Notes under the pieces: generated by a model
What the model was told of the DNA's origin: nothing
The model's database searches: none
Seen by the model: the letters and a program-made list of their open reading frames with translations, nothing else
Part shown: piece after piece, positions 15,890 to 24,558 of the stretch
Numbering within the stretch: position 1 is the stretch's first letter
Layout of the letters: each line of letters starts with the position of its first letter
DNA from: Anaerobutyricum faecale
Lineage (GTDB): Bacteria; Bacillota; Clostridia; Lachnospirales; Lachnospiraceae
Length of the DNA: 36,193 nt
Assembly: GCA_019119645.1 (NCBI GenBank)
Contig: DWWR01000055.1
Span: 1 to 36,193 of the forward strand
Reading direction: 5' to 3'
Made by a program: the position numbers and the translations under genes

Positions 15890-16761
15890 ATGTATTCCTT
15901 CTTCCCGCACAGCTCGTAATAGAAAATGTACTGCTGCATCACGCCCTGGAATCCCCGGTATCTCCGATTGGGAAATCCCCTCTTATAATGCTCCGCCATG
16001 GCCTGCTTGATGTGTGTGTCCATGGGAAACGCCTGCAGATGGTGAAGACCGAACAGGCAGATACAGTCCGCCACCTTTTCTCCCACTCCAAAGAGTTTCA
16101 GCAGTTCTTCTTTTGCTTTCCGGTAGGACATGCTGCCGACTGCCTCCAGATCAAACTCTCCGGTCACCACGCTGCGGGCCGCCCGCACCACATATTTACT
16201 CCGATAACCAAGATTACATTCTTTCAGCGCGTCTTCCGGAAGGCCGGCAAGCGCCTCCGGCTGTGGGAAAGTGTGATAAATCACACCATCTTCCGCCTCT
16301 CTTTTCTCTCCGTATTTCCCGCAGATATTCGAGATACAGCGGCGGATCCGCACGATGTTATTCTGCTGGGAGATCAGAAATGAAACGATCATCTCCCAGA
16401 GATCTTGTCTGAGAATCCGCATCCCGGAGCCAAAGGCGATGGCACGGTTTAAATAGGCGTCATTGGGATTGGCCTTCTCGATGTAGGCGCCGTAGTCATT
16501 TTCCAGATCAAAATAGTCTTTCCAGAACTGTTCAAACGCTTCTTCGCTGCAATAAAAACGACAGAGACTGCCGTTCTGCCAGACTTTCAGATATTTATCT
16601 CCTGCCAGAATCCTGTATACATGTCCACCCGTATTCCCATGTTCCCCTGTATTCTCACAGCTACCTGTATTATCATATCCTTCTATATTCTCCATGCGAA
16701 AGCACTGCCCGGAGCGGCAGATCTGCTCCAGGCTGAAGTGCCTTATTTCTTTTTCAACCAT
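15886..16761 (-). CDS. 8-oxoguanine DNA glycosylase (OGG1-like, HhH-GPD)
   Basis: A 291-residue protein. It has an OGG N-terminal domain (about 1-115, with QCFRME) and an HhH-GPD domain with SFLISQQNNI, then the hairpin LFGVGEKVADCI containing the catalytic Lys229, then FPMDTHIK with Asp248. Such enzymes remove 8-oxoguanine from DNA and nick the abasic site. The open frame extends to 17220 out of frame with the ThrE gene. The ATG at 16761 has GGGAGGAG before it and begins the homologous region. It overlaps the ThrE_2 gene by 19 bases and the response regulator by 4, so it sits inside a coupled operon. Residues 30-47 contain an NTG repeat insert. Confidence 0.88.
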   Translation of the reverse strand: MVEKEIRHFSLEQICRSGQCFRMENIEGYDNTGSCENTGEHGNTGGHVYRILAGDKYLKVWQNGSLCRFYCSEEAFEQFWKDYFDLENDYGAYIEKANPNDAYLNRAIAFGSGMRILRQDLWEMIVSFLISQQNNIVRIRRCISNICGKYGEKREAEDGVIYHTFPQPEALAGLPEDALKECNLGYRSKYVVRAARSVVTGEFDLEAVGSMSYRKAKEELLKLFGVGEKVADCICLFGLHHLQAFPMDTHIKQAMAEHYKRGFPNRRYRGFQGVMQQYIFYYELCGKKEYI

Positions 16762-17210
16762 AACTCCTCCCTCATTTTTCCTGCAATCATAAAAAACGCC
16801 CAGACCAGGCTGATTCCCATAGCTACTGCCAGGGCATACTGTACGGTGGTGATTCCATACTCCCATGCCTGCGCCCTGTATCCCCATACGAGACTGCTCA
16901 TGGTAAAAAACAGCAGTCTGCCCGGCGCCGCCGTGGCAATGGCCGGCAGCAGCAGGATGGTCGCCGGAACTTTTAATATTCTCGCCAGACATTCCGCATA
17001 AACCGCAGTCACCATGGAACACACCAGACAGGGAAACATTTTTCCGCCCACGTTCTCCGACACCAGCAGAAATATGAGCCGGTTCAGCAATCCTCCCAGG
17101 GCCGCCGGAAATAACAGTCCCCTGCGCAGATGGAAGAGGATTCCCAGACCCAGAGGGCCGAAAAATGCCGCTGCCAGTTCCATACTTTCTATTTCCATTT
17201 TGTTTGTCAC
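16743..17210 (-). CDS. Threonine/serine exporter family protein, small subunit (ThrE_2 type)
   Basis: A 155-residue membrane protein with about five hydrophobic segments. It matches the ThrE_2 domain (PF12821): GPLGLGILFHLRRGLLFPAA, then the middle VTAVYAECLARILKVPAT and LLLPAIATAAPG blocks. In many Firmicutes the ThrE exporter is split into a large and a small protein encoded side by side, as here. The pair is predicted to export threonine, serine or a related small molecule using the proton gradient. It starts 6 bases after the large-subunit stop and overlaps the glycosylase start by 19 bases. Confidence 0.85.
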   Translation of the reverse strand: MTNKMEIESMELAAAFFGPLGLGILFHLRRGLLFPAALGGLLNRLIFLLVSENVGGKMFPCLVCSMVTAVYAECLARILKVPATILLLPAIATAAPGRLLFFTMSSLVWGYRAQAWEYGITTVQYALAVAMGISLVWAFFMIAGKMREELWLKKK

Positions 17211-17216
17211 CTCTTA

Positions 17217-18008
17217 TCATATGACCACCCAGATCGCACCCATGAAACCTACCACCAGCGCGCCGGTCCAGATGAGACTTTCCGTCAGCCGCATAATACC
17301 GGAGATAGTGTTGCCCGCCAGCACATCCCGGACAGAATTCATCAGGGCAAGGCCCGGAAGCAGGAGCATCATATCTCCCATGATCACCCTGTCATACCGG
17401 AACATCCCTGTCCACCGGGAGAAAACGCAGATCAGGATTCCTGCAACAAAGGAGCAGATACTGTAGAAGGTCACTTTATTGGGACAGAACGGCTCAAAGC
17501 GGTTCTGCAGAAAACAGATCAGCGGAGCAAATGCCGCCGCTGCCAGTCCGTCTGAGAGATTACCGCCAAAATAAACGGCAAAACTGCCGGTGACCAAAAG
17601 GCTTCCCAGATACCGCTCCCGGATATTTTCTCCCTGCTTCCATACGCGAAGCTTTTTCTCCAGAACGGTTCCTCCTGCACCACCTTTGTGCAGGCTTTTC
17701 CTCAAAAGGCCGCCGGTACAGCACTCCCGGCTGAGGCGGTTCAGTGCCTCCAGTCTGCGAAAATCATATTTGGGCGAACGGGAAATCCGGCGAATCTGGG
17801 TCACCCGCACCCCTCCGGAAAACTCCATGGTCGCCATGATGCTGGCAGTGATCACGAAAATATTTACCTTTTCCGCACCGCAGGCTGCGCCCATACGGCT
17901 CAAGGTATCTTCCACCCGTTTTACTTCCGCCCCGGAAGATAACAGCATTTCTCCCATATCCAGAATATTTTGCACCAAATGTTCCGCCGCCTCCCGGTCC
18001 GCCTGCAT
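17217..18008 (-). CDS. Threonine/serine exporter family protein, large subunit (ThrE_1 type)
   Basis: A 263-residue protein with a soluble N-terminal half (about 1-115) and roughly five C-terminal membrane segments. LSSGAEVKRVEDTLSRMG and the VFVITASIMATME-like stretch are the conserved PF06738 blocks. It pairs with the small subunit that follows after 6 bases. Family members in Corynebacterium export threonine and serine; the substrate here is inferred only from that. It is the first gene of the seven-gene cluster, with AAAGGAC before the ATG. The gap upstream presumably carries the operon promoter. Confidence 0.85.
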   Translation of the reverse strand: MQADREAAEHLVQNILDMGEMLLSSGAEVKRVEDTLSRMGAACGAEKVNIFVITASIMATMEFSGGVRVTQIRRISRSPKYDFRRLEALNRLSRECCTGGLLRKSLHKGGAGGTVLEKKLRVWKQGENIRERYLGSLLVTGSFAVYFGGNLSDGLAAAAFAPLICFLQNRFEPFCPNKVTFYSICSFVAGILICVFSRWTGMFRYDRVIMGDMMLLLPGLALMNSVRDVLAGNTISGIMRLTESLIWTGALVVGFMGAIWVVI

Positions 18009-18133
18009 TTTCCTGTCCTTTCTCCGATATACGGCTTACCGCGGTATAGAACCGACAAATATATCTTTCCGCCATACGAGATCCGTCACCGTATACCTGG
18101 TTTTGTTGTTTTGATATTTTGTTATTTTAACAC

Positions 18134-18176
18134 AAAAAACGGCAGACATACATGAATTTGTATGAATCTGCCGTTT
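18134..18176 (-). terminator. Rho-independent terminator of the MacB-type operon
   Basis: The arms AAACGGCAGA and CTGCCGTTT form a stem, with further pairing inside it (ATTCATACA with TGTATG-type pairs), followed on the minus strand by TTTTTTG. It lies 36 bases beyond the stop of the MacB-like permease gene and before the ThrE gene. Confidence 0.85.
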
Positions 18177-18211
18177 AAGACTTCACAAGTCACATGAATT
18201 TTACTGCCAGA

Positions 18212-19393
18212 TCACCCATTATACCGCAGTGCGTCGATGGGCTTTTTCTTCGCTGCCTTATTGGCCGGGTAGATGCCGAACACCACGCCGATCAGAATGG
18301 AAAACGCCACGGCGATCCAGACTACCCCCGGCGAGAGGGCAAAAGTCATGCTGTCTTTGCCGATCACTGAAATCACCTGCAGCGTTATCCAGGATAACAA
18401 AATACCGATGGCGCATCCCATGAGACTGATCATCAGCGCCTCGATGAGAAATTGCAGCATGATCACGCCACGGCCGGCCCCGATGGCTTTCCGGATACCG
18501 ATTTCTCTGGTCCGTTCCGTCACCGACACCAGCATGATATTCATGATGCCGATGCCTCCCACCAGCAGGGAGATGCCGGCAATACCGCCCAGAAGCAGGC
18601 TTAAAATCGAGTTGACGCTCTCCATGGCTTCCATGATGGTGGACTGATTGATAACCGTAAATGCGTCTTCGTCCTGATCAAACCGCTCCATGAGCATTTC
18701 CGTCACCACTTTCTCCGCCGGGTCCAGGCTCTCCTCACTGACAGCCGACACGTAAAAAGAAGTGATTTCCATGGAAACACTGTCCGTCAGGCGGACCAGT
18801 GAGGTATAAGGAATATACGCCTCGTAAGTCTGGGTGGTGGACGTATCGCTGTCATCGGCCTGAAGCACGCCGACCACCATATAGGAAACGCCATCCAGTT
18901 TGATGGTTTCTCCCACCACATCCATTCTCCCCAGCACTTCCGTGGCCAGCCCCGCGTTGATGACCGCTACATTGGTGTGGTTATCCACATCGGTGTTTTT
19001 TAAGAACCGGCCGGAATACAATTCCTGCTGCATGATATCTGAGTAAGCTCCGGTAGTGCCGTAAACTACCGCCGTCTCCTCAGCGTAAGTACTGGAAGCG
19101 GTACTGTTGATCTGCGCCACCGGAGCTGTTTCCCTGATCTCCTCTTCTTCCGCCAGATCTTCCAGGTCTGACAGTTTGACAGGCTTATCTTTATCGTCCA
19201 TGACGGACACCTGAATCAGATTGGCGCCCATGCTGGAAATCTGATCGTTGACAGAACTGGTCGCCCCGCTGACCAGAGATACAAGCACCACAAGGGCCAG
19301 CACACCGATGATGATGCCGAGCATAGTCAGAAAGGAGCGCATTTTGTTGGAAGAAATGGACTTCCAGGCCATTTTTACCGATTGCTGCATCAT
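18212..19393 (-). CDS. MacB-like ABC transporter permease
   Basis: A 393-residue permease. An N-terminal membrane helix (about 20-42, after SNKMRSFLTMLGIIIG) is followed by a MacB periplasmic-core-type domain of about 225 residues. Three C-terminal FtsX segments come next, with MLVSVTERTREIGIRKAIGA as the coupling segment. Together with the ATPase and adaptor it should form a MacAB-type tripartite-like efflux or peptide-sensing pump, acting across one membrane in a Gram-positive cell. Its ATG overlaps the ATPase stop as ATGA. It ends in the terminator at 18134-18176. Substrate unknown. Confidence 0.9.
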   Translation of the reverse strand: MMQQSVKMAWKSISSNKMRSFLTMLGIIIGVLALVVLVSLVSGATSSVNDQISSMGANLIQVSVMDDKDKPVKLSDLEDLAEEEEIRETAPVAQINSTASSTYAEETAVVYGTTGAYSDIMQQELYSGRFLKNTDVDNHTNVAVINAGLATEVLGRMDVVGETIKLDGVSYMVVGVLQADDSDTSTTQTYEAYIPYTSLVRLTDSVSMEITSFYVSAVSEESLDPAEKVVTEMLMERFDQDEDAFTVINQSTIMEAMESVNSILSLLLGGIAGISLLVGGIGIMNIMLVSVTERTREIGIRKAIGAGRGVIMLQFLIEALMISLMGCAIGILLSWITLQVISVIGKDSMTFALSPGVVWIAVAFSILIGVVFGIYPANKAAKKKPIDALRYNG

Positions 19394-20091
19394 AAGCGCA
19401 CCTTCTTTCTTCCTGCAAATGTGCCGGCATCATCCAATACTTTTCCGTCCAGAATGTGGATGCTCCGGCTTGCCTGCTCTGCCACCGATTCGTCGTGGGT
19501 AATGAGGACAATGGTGTTTCCCTGTTCATGAAGCTCATGAAAGAGCTTCATGATTTCTTTTCCTGTGGCGGAGTCCAGATTTCCCGTCGGCTCATCGGCC
19601 AGAAACAGCGACGGGCGGGAGGCAATGGCCCGGGCGATGGCCACCCGCTGCTGCTGTCCGCCGGAAAGTTCGTTGGGTTTATGTTTTTTCCTGGCGCCAA
19701 GCTGCACCCTTTCCAGGGCTTCCTCCACTCTTTTTTTCCGCTCTTCTCTGGGTACCTTCTGATAAACCATAGGCAGCTCCACATTTTCTTCCGCTGTCAG
19801 ATTGCCGATGAGATTAAAATTCTGAAAAATGAAACCGATTTTTTTGCTTCGGATTTTTGCCAGCTCCGACTCTGAATAATCTTCAATGGGCATACCATCC
19901 AGCAGATATCGGCCGCTGTCCGCCACATCCAGACAGCCGATGATATTCATCATGGTAGATTTGCCGCTGCCGGAAGGTCCCACAATGCTGACAAACTCCC
20001 CATCTTCGATATTGATGCTGGCATGGTCGAGGGCGTGTACTTCCGCATCACCGATATGATAAATTTTCGACACATCTTCAAATACAATCAT
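19390..20091 (-). CDS. MacB-like ABC transporter ATP-binding protein
   Basis: A 233-residue ATPase with Walker A GPSGSGKST (38-46), Q-loop FQNFNL, signature LSGGQQQR (142-149), Walker B LFLADEPTG (162-170) and the switch His in LITHDE. This is the pattern of the MacB/LolD subfamily that works with FtsX-type permeases. The open frame runs to a GTG at 20097, but the ATG at 20091 is preferred because GGGAGG lies 7 bases before it. It starts 14 bases after the adaptor stop and overlaps the permease start by four bases. Confidence 0.92.
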   Translation of the reverse strand: MIVFEDVSKIYHIGDAEVHALDHASINIEDGEFVSIVGPSGSGKSTMMNIIGCLDVADSGRYLLDGMPIEDYSESELAKIRSKKIGFIFQNFNLIGNLTAEENVELPMVYQKVPREERKKRVEEALERVQLGARKKHKPNELSGGQQQRVAIARAIASRPSLFLADEPTGNLDSATGKEIMKLFHELHEQGNTIVLITHDESVAEQASRSIHILDGKVLDDAGTFAGRKKVRL

Positions 20092-20105
20092 CTGCACACC
20101 TCCCG

Positions 20106-22295
20106 TTACTGTGCAAAGCCGCCAGGATTGCCTCCCGGCCCGCCGGAACCGCCGCCGGCTTCCCGTCCGCCGCCTTCAGAACCGCCCCGTCCACCGGACG
20201 GCATCTCACCGTTTTTTCCGCCACCCATGGATGGAAATGTGCCTTCACTGCCGCCGGAATCCGTTCCTGTCCGCAGATAGTAAACCGTATCGCCTTCCTC
20301 CAGTCCGCTGGTGATCTCCACCTGACTGCCGTCGGAAAGTCCCGTAGTGACCTCCACCTTTCCGGAAAGATTGCCGTCCCCGTCATTTTCTGTATACACA
20401 AACGTACTGTTTCCCTCTTCCTGCAGAGCATTGACCGGAATCAGCACGGCATTTTCCGCCTCGTCCACCTGAATGGTGGCGGAAGCGCTCATACCGTAAA
20501 GCATATCATCGGTCTTTTCCAGCGTGATCTCCACCGGGTATTTGGCACTGCTGCTGTCGCCGGAAGCTGTTGCGGATACCTTGGTGATCGTTCCTTCAAA
20601 TTCCTGGTCTTCCACGGCATCCATGGTAATGGCCGCTGTCTGCCCCTCTTTCACGGACAAAATATCCAGCTCATCCACCTGGATGGATACCACCGCCTCA
20701 TCCTCATTGACAATGGAAAATGCAGCTGCCTCATAAAGACTGTATTCATCCCCGGATGAGGAACTGCTGCCGGTGGAGTCAGCGCTGACGGAAGCTGTGC
20801 TGGTTCCTGCCGCGGCGCTGCCGCTTCCTGCCGATCCGCCCGCGGAGCTTCTGGAAAATCCACTGCCGCTCTGCCCGCCGGCGCCGTTTCCTCCCGCAGC
20901 TCCCGTACCGTTTGTACTGTTGGACGCGTCCGTACTGCCGCTGGCTCCGGAATTTTTACTTTCCGTAGTACTTTCTGCAGAACTGCTGTCACTTCCGGAG
21001 GTTCCCCCGGTATCAGAGGAACCGCTGTTTCCGGAAGAAGCGGTCGTTCCGCCGGAGCTGCTGCCGGTGGCACCGGAAGAATTCCCTGTACCGGCGGTCG
21101 TTTCCGTACTGGAACCGGACTGGGTACTGCTGCCCGTGGCATCTGCCGCCGTGGCTGCAAAGACCGCGGAGATTGTCATTGTTTTCCCGTCGCCGCTCAC
21201 TTCCTGCTTGAAAGAGGAAGCAGCTGGTATACTGACCTTTGTTGTATCCGATGAGAAACTATATCCGGACTTTGCCGTCAACACAATGGTTGCCGTATAG
21301 GCGGTTCCCGCCTGAAATACAGATTCGTTACAACTCCAGGAAATCTGTCCCGTATATTTATCGGTTGTTGTAATACTGTTTTGCGGAACAGCCCCTGTCA
21401 CCGGCGCCGTCACCGACAGATTGCAGGATGGGATGATCGTGGTTTCCGTGTCACTGTTACTCTTGGCGGTTCCGCTGCTGGAAAGAAATGTCGCCTTTAT
21501 GGTTCCCGCAGAAGACAGCGTCATTGCCGCCGCACTGGCCGCCTGCACATTTGCCGCATTGGCTGTCATGACCGTATTGGCCGCCGTCACGGCCGTGTTA
21601 GCCGCCGTCACTGTGGATATACCGGACGTGCCGGAAGCGGAAGATGTGCCCGAGCTGCCGGAAGAACTGGATACCTCTGTATTCTCCGATACATAGACTT
21701 CTCCGATGATCCCGTCGCTGTCCGCCTCAATGGCGCCTGTATCCAACAGCGCTTTCAGCGCTTTTTTCGCCTGCCGCAGCTCCTTTCTCTGTCCCTTTAA
21801 CACCAGAGCTTCCAGATATTCGGTGGTTCCTTCCTCGTCGGCGTCACCAGATAAATCTGCGATCTCATCTTTTACATCATCAAGGTTTTCCTCCACCTCC
21901 AGAAGCTGCGCTGCCACGGAGGCTGTATTCACCGTGGCAAGCTGCTGCCCTGCCGTCACCGCATCGCCGGCTTCCACCAGAACTTCTTCAATTTTTATAC
22001 CCACCGGTACCGTTACATTTTCTGCCGTTCCCTGCTGCAAAGTTCCGGTTCCCTCCACGGTTGTGCTGATGCTTCCCGTCTCAGCCGTGGCTGACTGCAC
22101 TGTCGTCTCCGCCGACGCACTGCGGGATCCTCTTCGTCCCGCTGCCAGCCGTCCCACCACAACGACCACCAGCGCCACCGCCAGAACAATCCCTGCCAGC
22201 TTCCATTTATTCTTTCTCTTCATCTTCCGCAGGCGGCTCATTTTGTCCTGCAGAAATCCTACTATCCTCTGTACAAAATCTTTCACCAGGTCCAT
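20106..22295 (-). CDS. MacA-like efflux adaptor with Ig-like and Ser/Gly-rich insert
   Basis: A 729-residue membrane-anchored adaptor, about twice the usual length. It has a cytoplasmic basic N-terminus, a membrane helix (about 33-52) and a first half-lipoyl segment (VPVGIKIEEVLVEAGDAVTAGQ). A coiled hairpin (about 125-185) follows, then the second half-lipoyl (IEADSDGIIGEVYVSENTEV). From 209 to 515 there is an insert: low-complexity Ser/Thr/Gly/Ala, then an Ig-like domain (about 285-382, with AYTATIVLTAKSGYSF), then Ser/Gly-rich repeats. The adaptor's beta-barrel resumes at 520 (AAFSIVNEDEAVVSIQVDEL), and the chain ends in a Gly-rich tail (678-729). It is translated just before the ATPase and permease genes. 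Confidence 0.85.
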   Translation of the reverse strand: MDLVKDFVQRIVGFLQDKMSRLRKMKRKNKWKLAGIVLAVALVVVVVGRLAAGRRGSRSASAETTVQSATAETGSISTTVEGTGTLQQGTAENVTVPVGIKIEEVLVEAGDAVTAGQQLATVNTASVAAQLLEVEENLDDVKDEIADLSGDADEEGTTEYLEALVLKGQRKELRQAKKALKALLDTGAIEADSDGIIGEVYVSENTEVSSSSGSSGTSSASGTSGISTVTAANTAVTAANTVMTANAANVQAASAAAMTLSSAGTIKATFLSSSGTAKSNSDTETTIIPSCNLSVTAPVTGAVPQNSITTTDKYTGQISWSCNESVFQAGTAYTATIVLTAKSGYSFSSDTTKVSIPAASSFKQEVSGDGKTMTISAVFAATAADATGSSTQSGSSTETTAGTGNSSGATGSSSGGTTASSGNSGSSDTGGTSGSDSSSAESTTESKNSGASGSTDASNSTNGTGAAGGNGAGGQSGSGFSRSSAGGSAGSGSAAAGTSTASVSADSTGSSSSSGDEYSLYEAAAFSIVNEDEAVVSIQVDELDILSVKEGQTAAITMDAVEDQEFEGTITKVSATASGDSSSAKYPVEITLEKTDDMLYGMSASATIQVDEAENAVLIPVNALQEEGNSTFVYTENDGDGNLSGKVEVTTGLSDGSQVEITSGLEEGDTVYYLRTGTDSGGSEGTFPSMGGGKNGEMPSGGRGGSEGGGREAGGGSGGPGGNPGGFAQ

Positions 22296-22374
22296 GGCAT
22301 TTCATCCTTTCTGATCCTACTGTTTTACCTGTATAATGGTCTCCATCCAAACAGGAAATCCGTTAACACATGAA

Positions 22375-22414
22375 TGTACGGACACGTTCATACTGCAATG
22401 AAAGCGTCCGTACA
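22375..22414. promoter_or_regulatory. Inverted repeat between the kinase and adaptor genes
   Basis: TGTACGGAC and GTCCGTACA are exact inverted arms, extended inward by TTCAT/ATGAA, in the 233-base gap between the kinase stop and the adaptor start. It lacks a T run on the minus strand, so it is more likely an operator or processing site than a terminator. It is a natural candidate for binding by the neighbouring regulator. Confidence 0.45.
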
Positions 22415-22528
22415 TTTAGTATAGAAATGCCAGTTAAATTTTACTTTAAAAAAGTCCTTTGCTTCTGTGAAATTTTTGTGACCCTGCCACAGAAACTCCG
22501 TAGAGATTCAGCAAAAGCTTCGAAATAT

Positions 22529-23764
22529 TTACAAAATCACCTGGATAGTCAGAGATTTTCCGTCGGGCGAGAGGGCAGAAATTTTCCCCTTGTGAGCGTT
22601 TACAATGGCCCTGGCGATGGACAGACCGATGCCATGGCCGCCGGTTCCGGAATTCCTGGAGGCATCCACCCGGTAAAAACGGTCAAAAAGATGGGAAATC
22701 TGTTCTTTGCTCATGGGCTCCGCCGTGTTGGAGACCGTCACCCACAGATTCCTTCCCCGCTTCTCCAGACGGAAGGTAATCTTTCCTCCTTCCGGCGAGT
22801 ATTTCAGGGCATTGTCCAGCAAAATAGAAAACAGCCGCTGGATGGATTTCATCTCTCCGGTGTAGGATAACAGCGGTTCAATACTGCTCTCAAAGGTTTT
22901 GCCCTGGAGCTTCGCCAGCGCCTGAAAGGATCGGGCGGTCTCTGCCGCCACCTCGGATATGGGAAATTCCATTCTCTCGGCCTTCCTGTTGTTTTCTTCC
23001 ATCTTGGACAGAAAAATCAGGTCTTCCGTCAGATCTCTCAGACGGAAAATCTGTTTTTTGATATCCTCCACCCATTCATTTTCCCCGGTTTCCAGAGCGA
23101 TCAGCTCCGCGTCGGCGTCAATGATAGTCAGCGGCGTCCTGATCTCATGGCCGGCGTCGGTGATAAACCGCTTCTGTTTCTCATAACTTTCCACATAGGG
23201 CTTTACCGCCTTTTTAGACAGAAGGACCAGCAGCAGCAATACCGCTGCCATCCCTGTCACCGCCACCGCCGCACTGACCCCCAGAAAGCTCCGGACATGG
23301 GCAAGACTCCGGCCGCAGTCCAGGAAAATGATCAGCTGCCCGTCATCCGTATCCTGCTTCACATAACGGTATTGATTCAGAAAGCCCCTGGCCGCATCCA
23401 TCTGCCGGATCCCCCGGGCATACTCTTCCGCTTCCGTCTCATCCACGGCGGCTATCCTTCCCATATCCGTCCGCAGAACCGTTCCGTCTTCCCCAAAACA
23501 TACGGTAAAATACCGACTCTCATAGGGCGTCTCCGGGGACATGCCGGGCGGCGCCATCCGCCTTTTCCGTCCCACAGATTCACCGGGATCTCCCCGCTCC
23601 GGAAATGTACCGTTATTTTCCGCCAGGATATCCAGAACCCGGTCTGCATCATTCACCACCTGTCGGTAATTCATCCAGTTGACCACGCCAAGGATCACCA
23701 GCAGCACTGCCGCCATGGAAGCGAGAGATACCACGATAAAGGTCACCCGCAGCCGCCGAATCAT
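22529..23764 (-). CDS. Sensor histidine kinase
   Basis: A 411-residue kinase. One N-terminal helix (about 9-30), an extracytoplasmic sensor region (about 35-160) and a second helix (about 163-183) precede the phosphoacceptor box DAGHEIRTPLT with His206. The catalytic domain has the N box LLDNALKYSPEGG and the G2 box GTGGHGIGLSIA; the expected DNGxG box is replaced by VSNTAEPMS, common in this clade. Its ATG overlaps the regulator stop as ATGA. The adaptor and transporter genes follow, so it probably senses the pump's substrate or an envelope stress. Confidence 0.9.
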   Translation of the reverse strand: MIRRLRVTFIVVSLASMAAVLLVILGVVNWMNYRQVVNDADRVLDILAENNGTFPERGDPGESVGRKRRMAPPGMSPETPYESRYFTVCFGEDGTVLRTDMGRIAAVDETEAEEYARGIRQMDAARGFLNQYRYVKQDTDDGQLIIFLDCGRSLAHVRSFLGVSAAVAVTGMAAVLLLLVLLSKKAVKPYVESYEKQKRFITDAGHEIRTPLTIIDADAELIALETGENEWVEDIKKQIFRLRDLTEDLIFLSKMEENNRKAERMEFPISEVAAETARSFQALAKLQGKTFESSIEPLLSYTGEMKSIQRLFSILLDNALKYSPEGGKITFRLEKRGRNLWVTVSNTAEPMSKEQISHLFDRFYRVDASRNSGTGGHGIGLSIARAIVNAHKGKISALSPDGKSLTIQVIL

Positions 23765-24435
23765 GAGAGAACCTCCAGGGAATAGCCGGCGTTTCTCGCC
23801 GCCTTGATCTGCACGTCGGCGTCAAGGGCCGACAGTTTTTTCCTCAAATAAGAAATGTACACCCACACCACGTTGATCTCCGCCTTGCTGTCGTATCCCC
23901 AGATTTTCTCCATGAAACGTTCTGTAGAGATCAAATGGGTCGGATGGCTCATGAGATATTCCATCATCTGGAATTCTTTATTGGTCAGATGAAAACTACC
24001 CGTTGGCGAGGACAGTTCGTTGGTCGCCCGGTTCAGCTGTACATTTCCCACTCGCAGGACGGAGTCTTGTCCCGCCGTGCTGTCTCTGGTCATGGCGCGG
24101 ATTCTCGCCAGCAATTCTCTCATGGCAAAGGGTTTAGTCAGATAATCGTTGGCGCCGCCGTCCAGTCCGGCCACTTTGTCATCCACCTCTCCTCTTGCCG
24201 TCAGCATGAGAATGGGGATGGCGCTGCCGCCCTCCCGCACTCTTTTTAATACTTCGAAACCGTCCATCCGGGGCATCATCACGTCCAGTATCATTCCGTC
24301 ATAATTTCCGCCTTTTAAATATTCCAGCGCCTCCACACCGTCATAAACCGTATCCACCGAATACCCATTCTTTGCCAGTATGGCGGCCAGCGCCCTGGAC
24401 AGCGATTTTTCATCCTCCACAACCAGAAGCCGCAT
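23761..24435 (-). CDS. OmpR-family response regulator
   Basis: A 224-residue regulator with the acidic pocket (VEDEK), phosphoacceptor Asp51 in MILDVMMPRMDGFEVL, the conserved Lys in YLTKPFAMREL and a C-terminal winged helix (MEKIWGYDSKAEINVVWVYISYLRKKL). The open frame extends to 24555, but the ATG at 24435 is preferred: GGGAGGAA precedes it and the receiver domain begins there. It is the first gene of the regulator/kinase/adaptor/ABC run, with a predicted promoter just upstream. It probably activates or represses the efflux genes. Confidence 0.93.
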   Translation of the reverse strand: MRLLVVEDEKSLSRALAAILAKNGYSVDTVYDGVEALEYLKGGNYDGMILDVMMPRMDGFEVLKRVREGGSAIPILMLTARGEVDDKVAGLDGGANDYLTKPFAMRELLARIRAMTRDSTAGQDSVLRVGNVQLNRATNELSSPTGSFHLTNKEFQMMEYLMSHPTHLISTERFMEKIWGYDSKAEINVVWVYISYLRKKLSALDADVQIKAARNAGYSLEVLS

Positions 24436-24468
24436 GCTCCATTCCTCCCTTTCTCGTTTTATTTTCAG

Positions 24469-24474
24469 ATTATA
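24469..24474 (-). promoter_or_regulatory. Predicted -10 element of the regulator/efflux operon
   Basis: A perfect TATAAT on the minus strand lies 34 bases before the response-regulator start. No strong -35 hexamer is spaced correctly (AAAGTA at 17 bases is poor), so the promoter may need an activator, possibly the regulator itself. Confidence 0.4.
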
Positions 24475-24558
24475 TCTTCTTTTTTTGAAAATACTTTGAA
24501 CACACTCCCGCTGACTACTCTTCCATGCAGCTACCATTTTCCAGGTGTGGATCATCCT

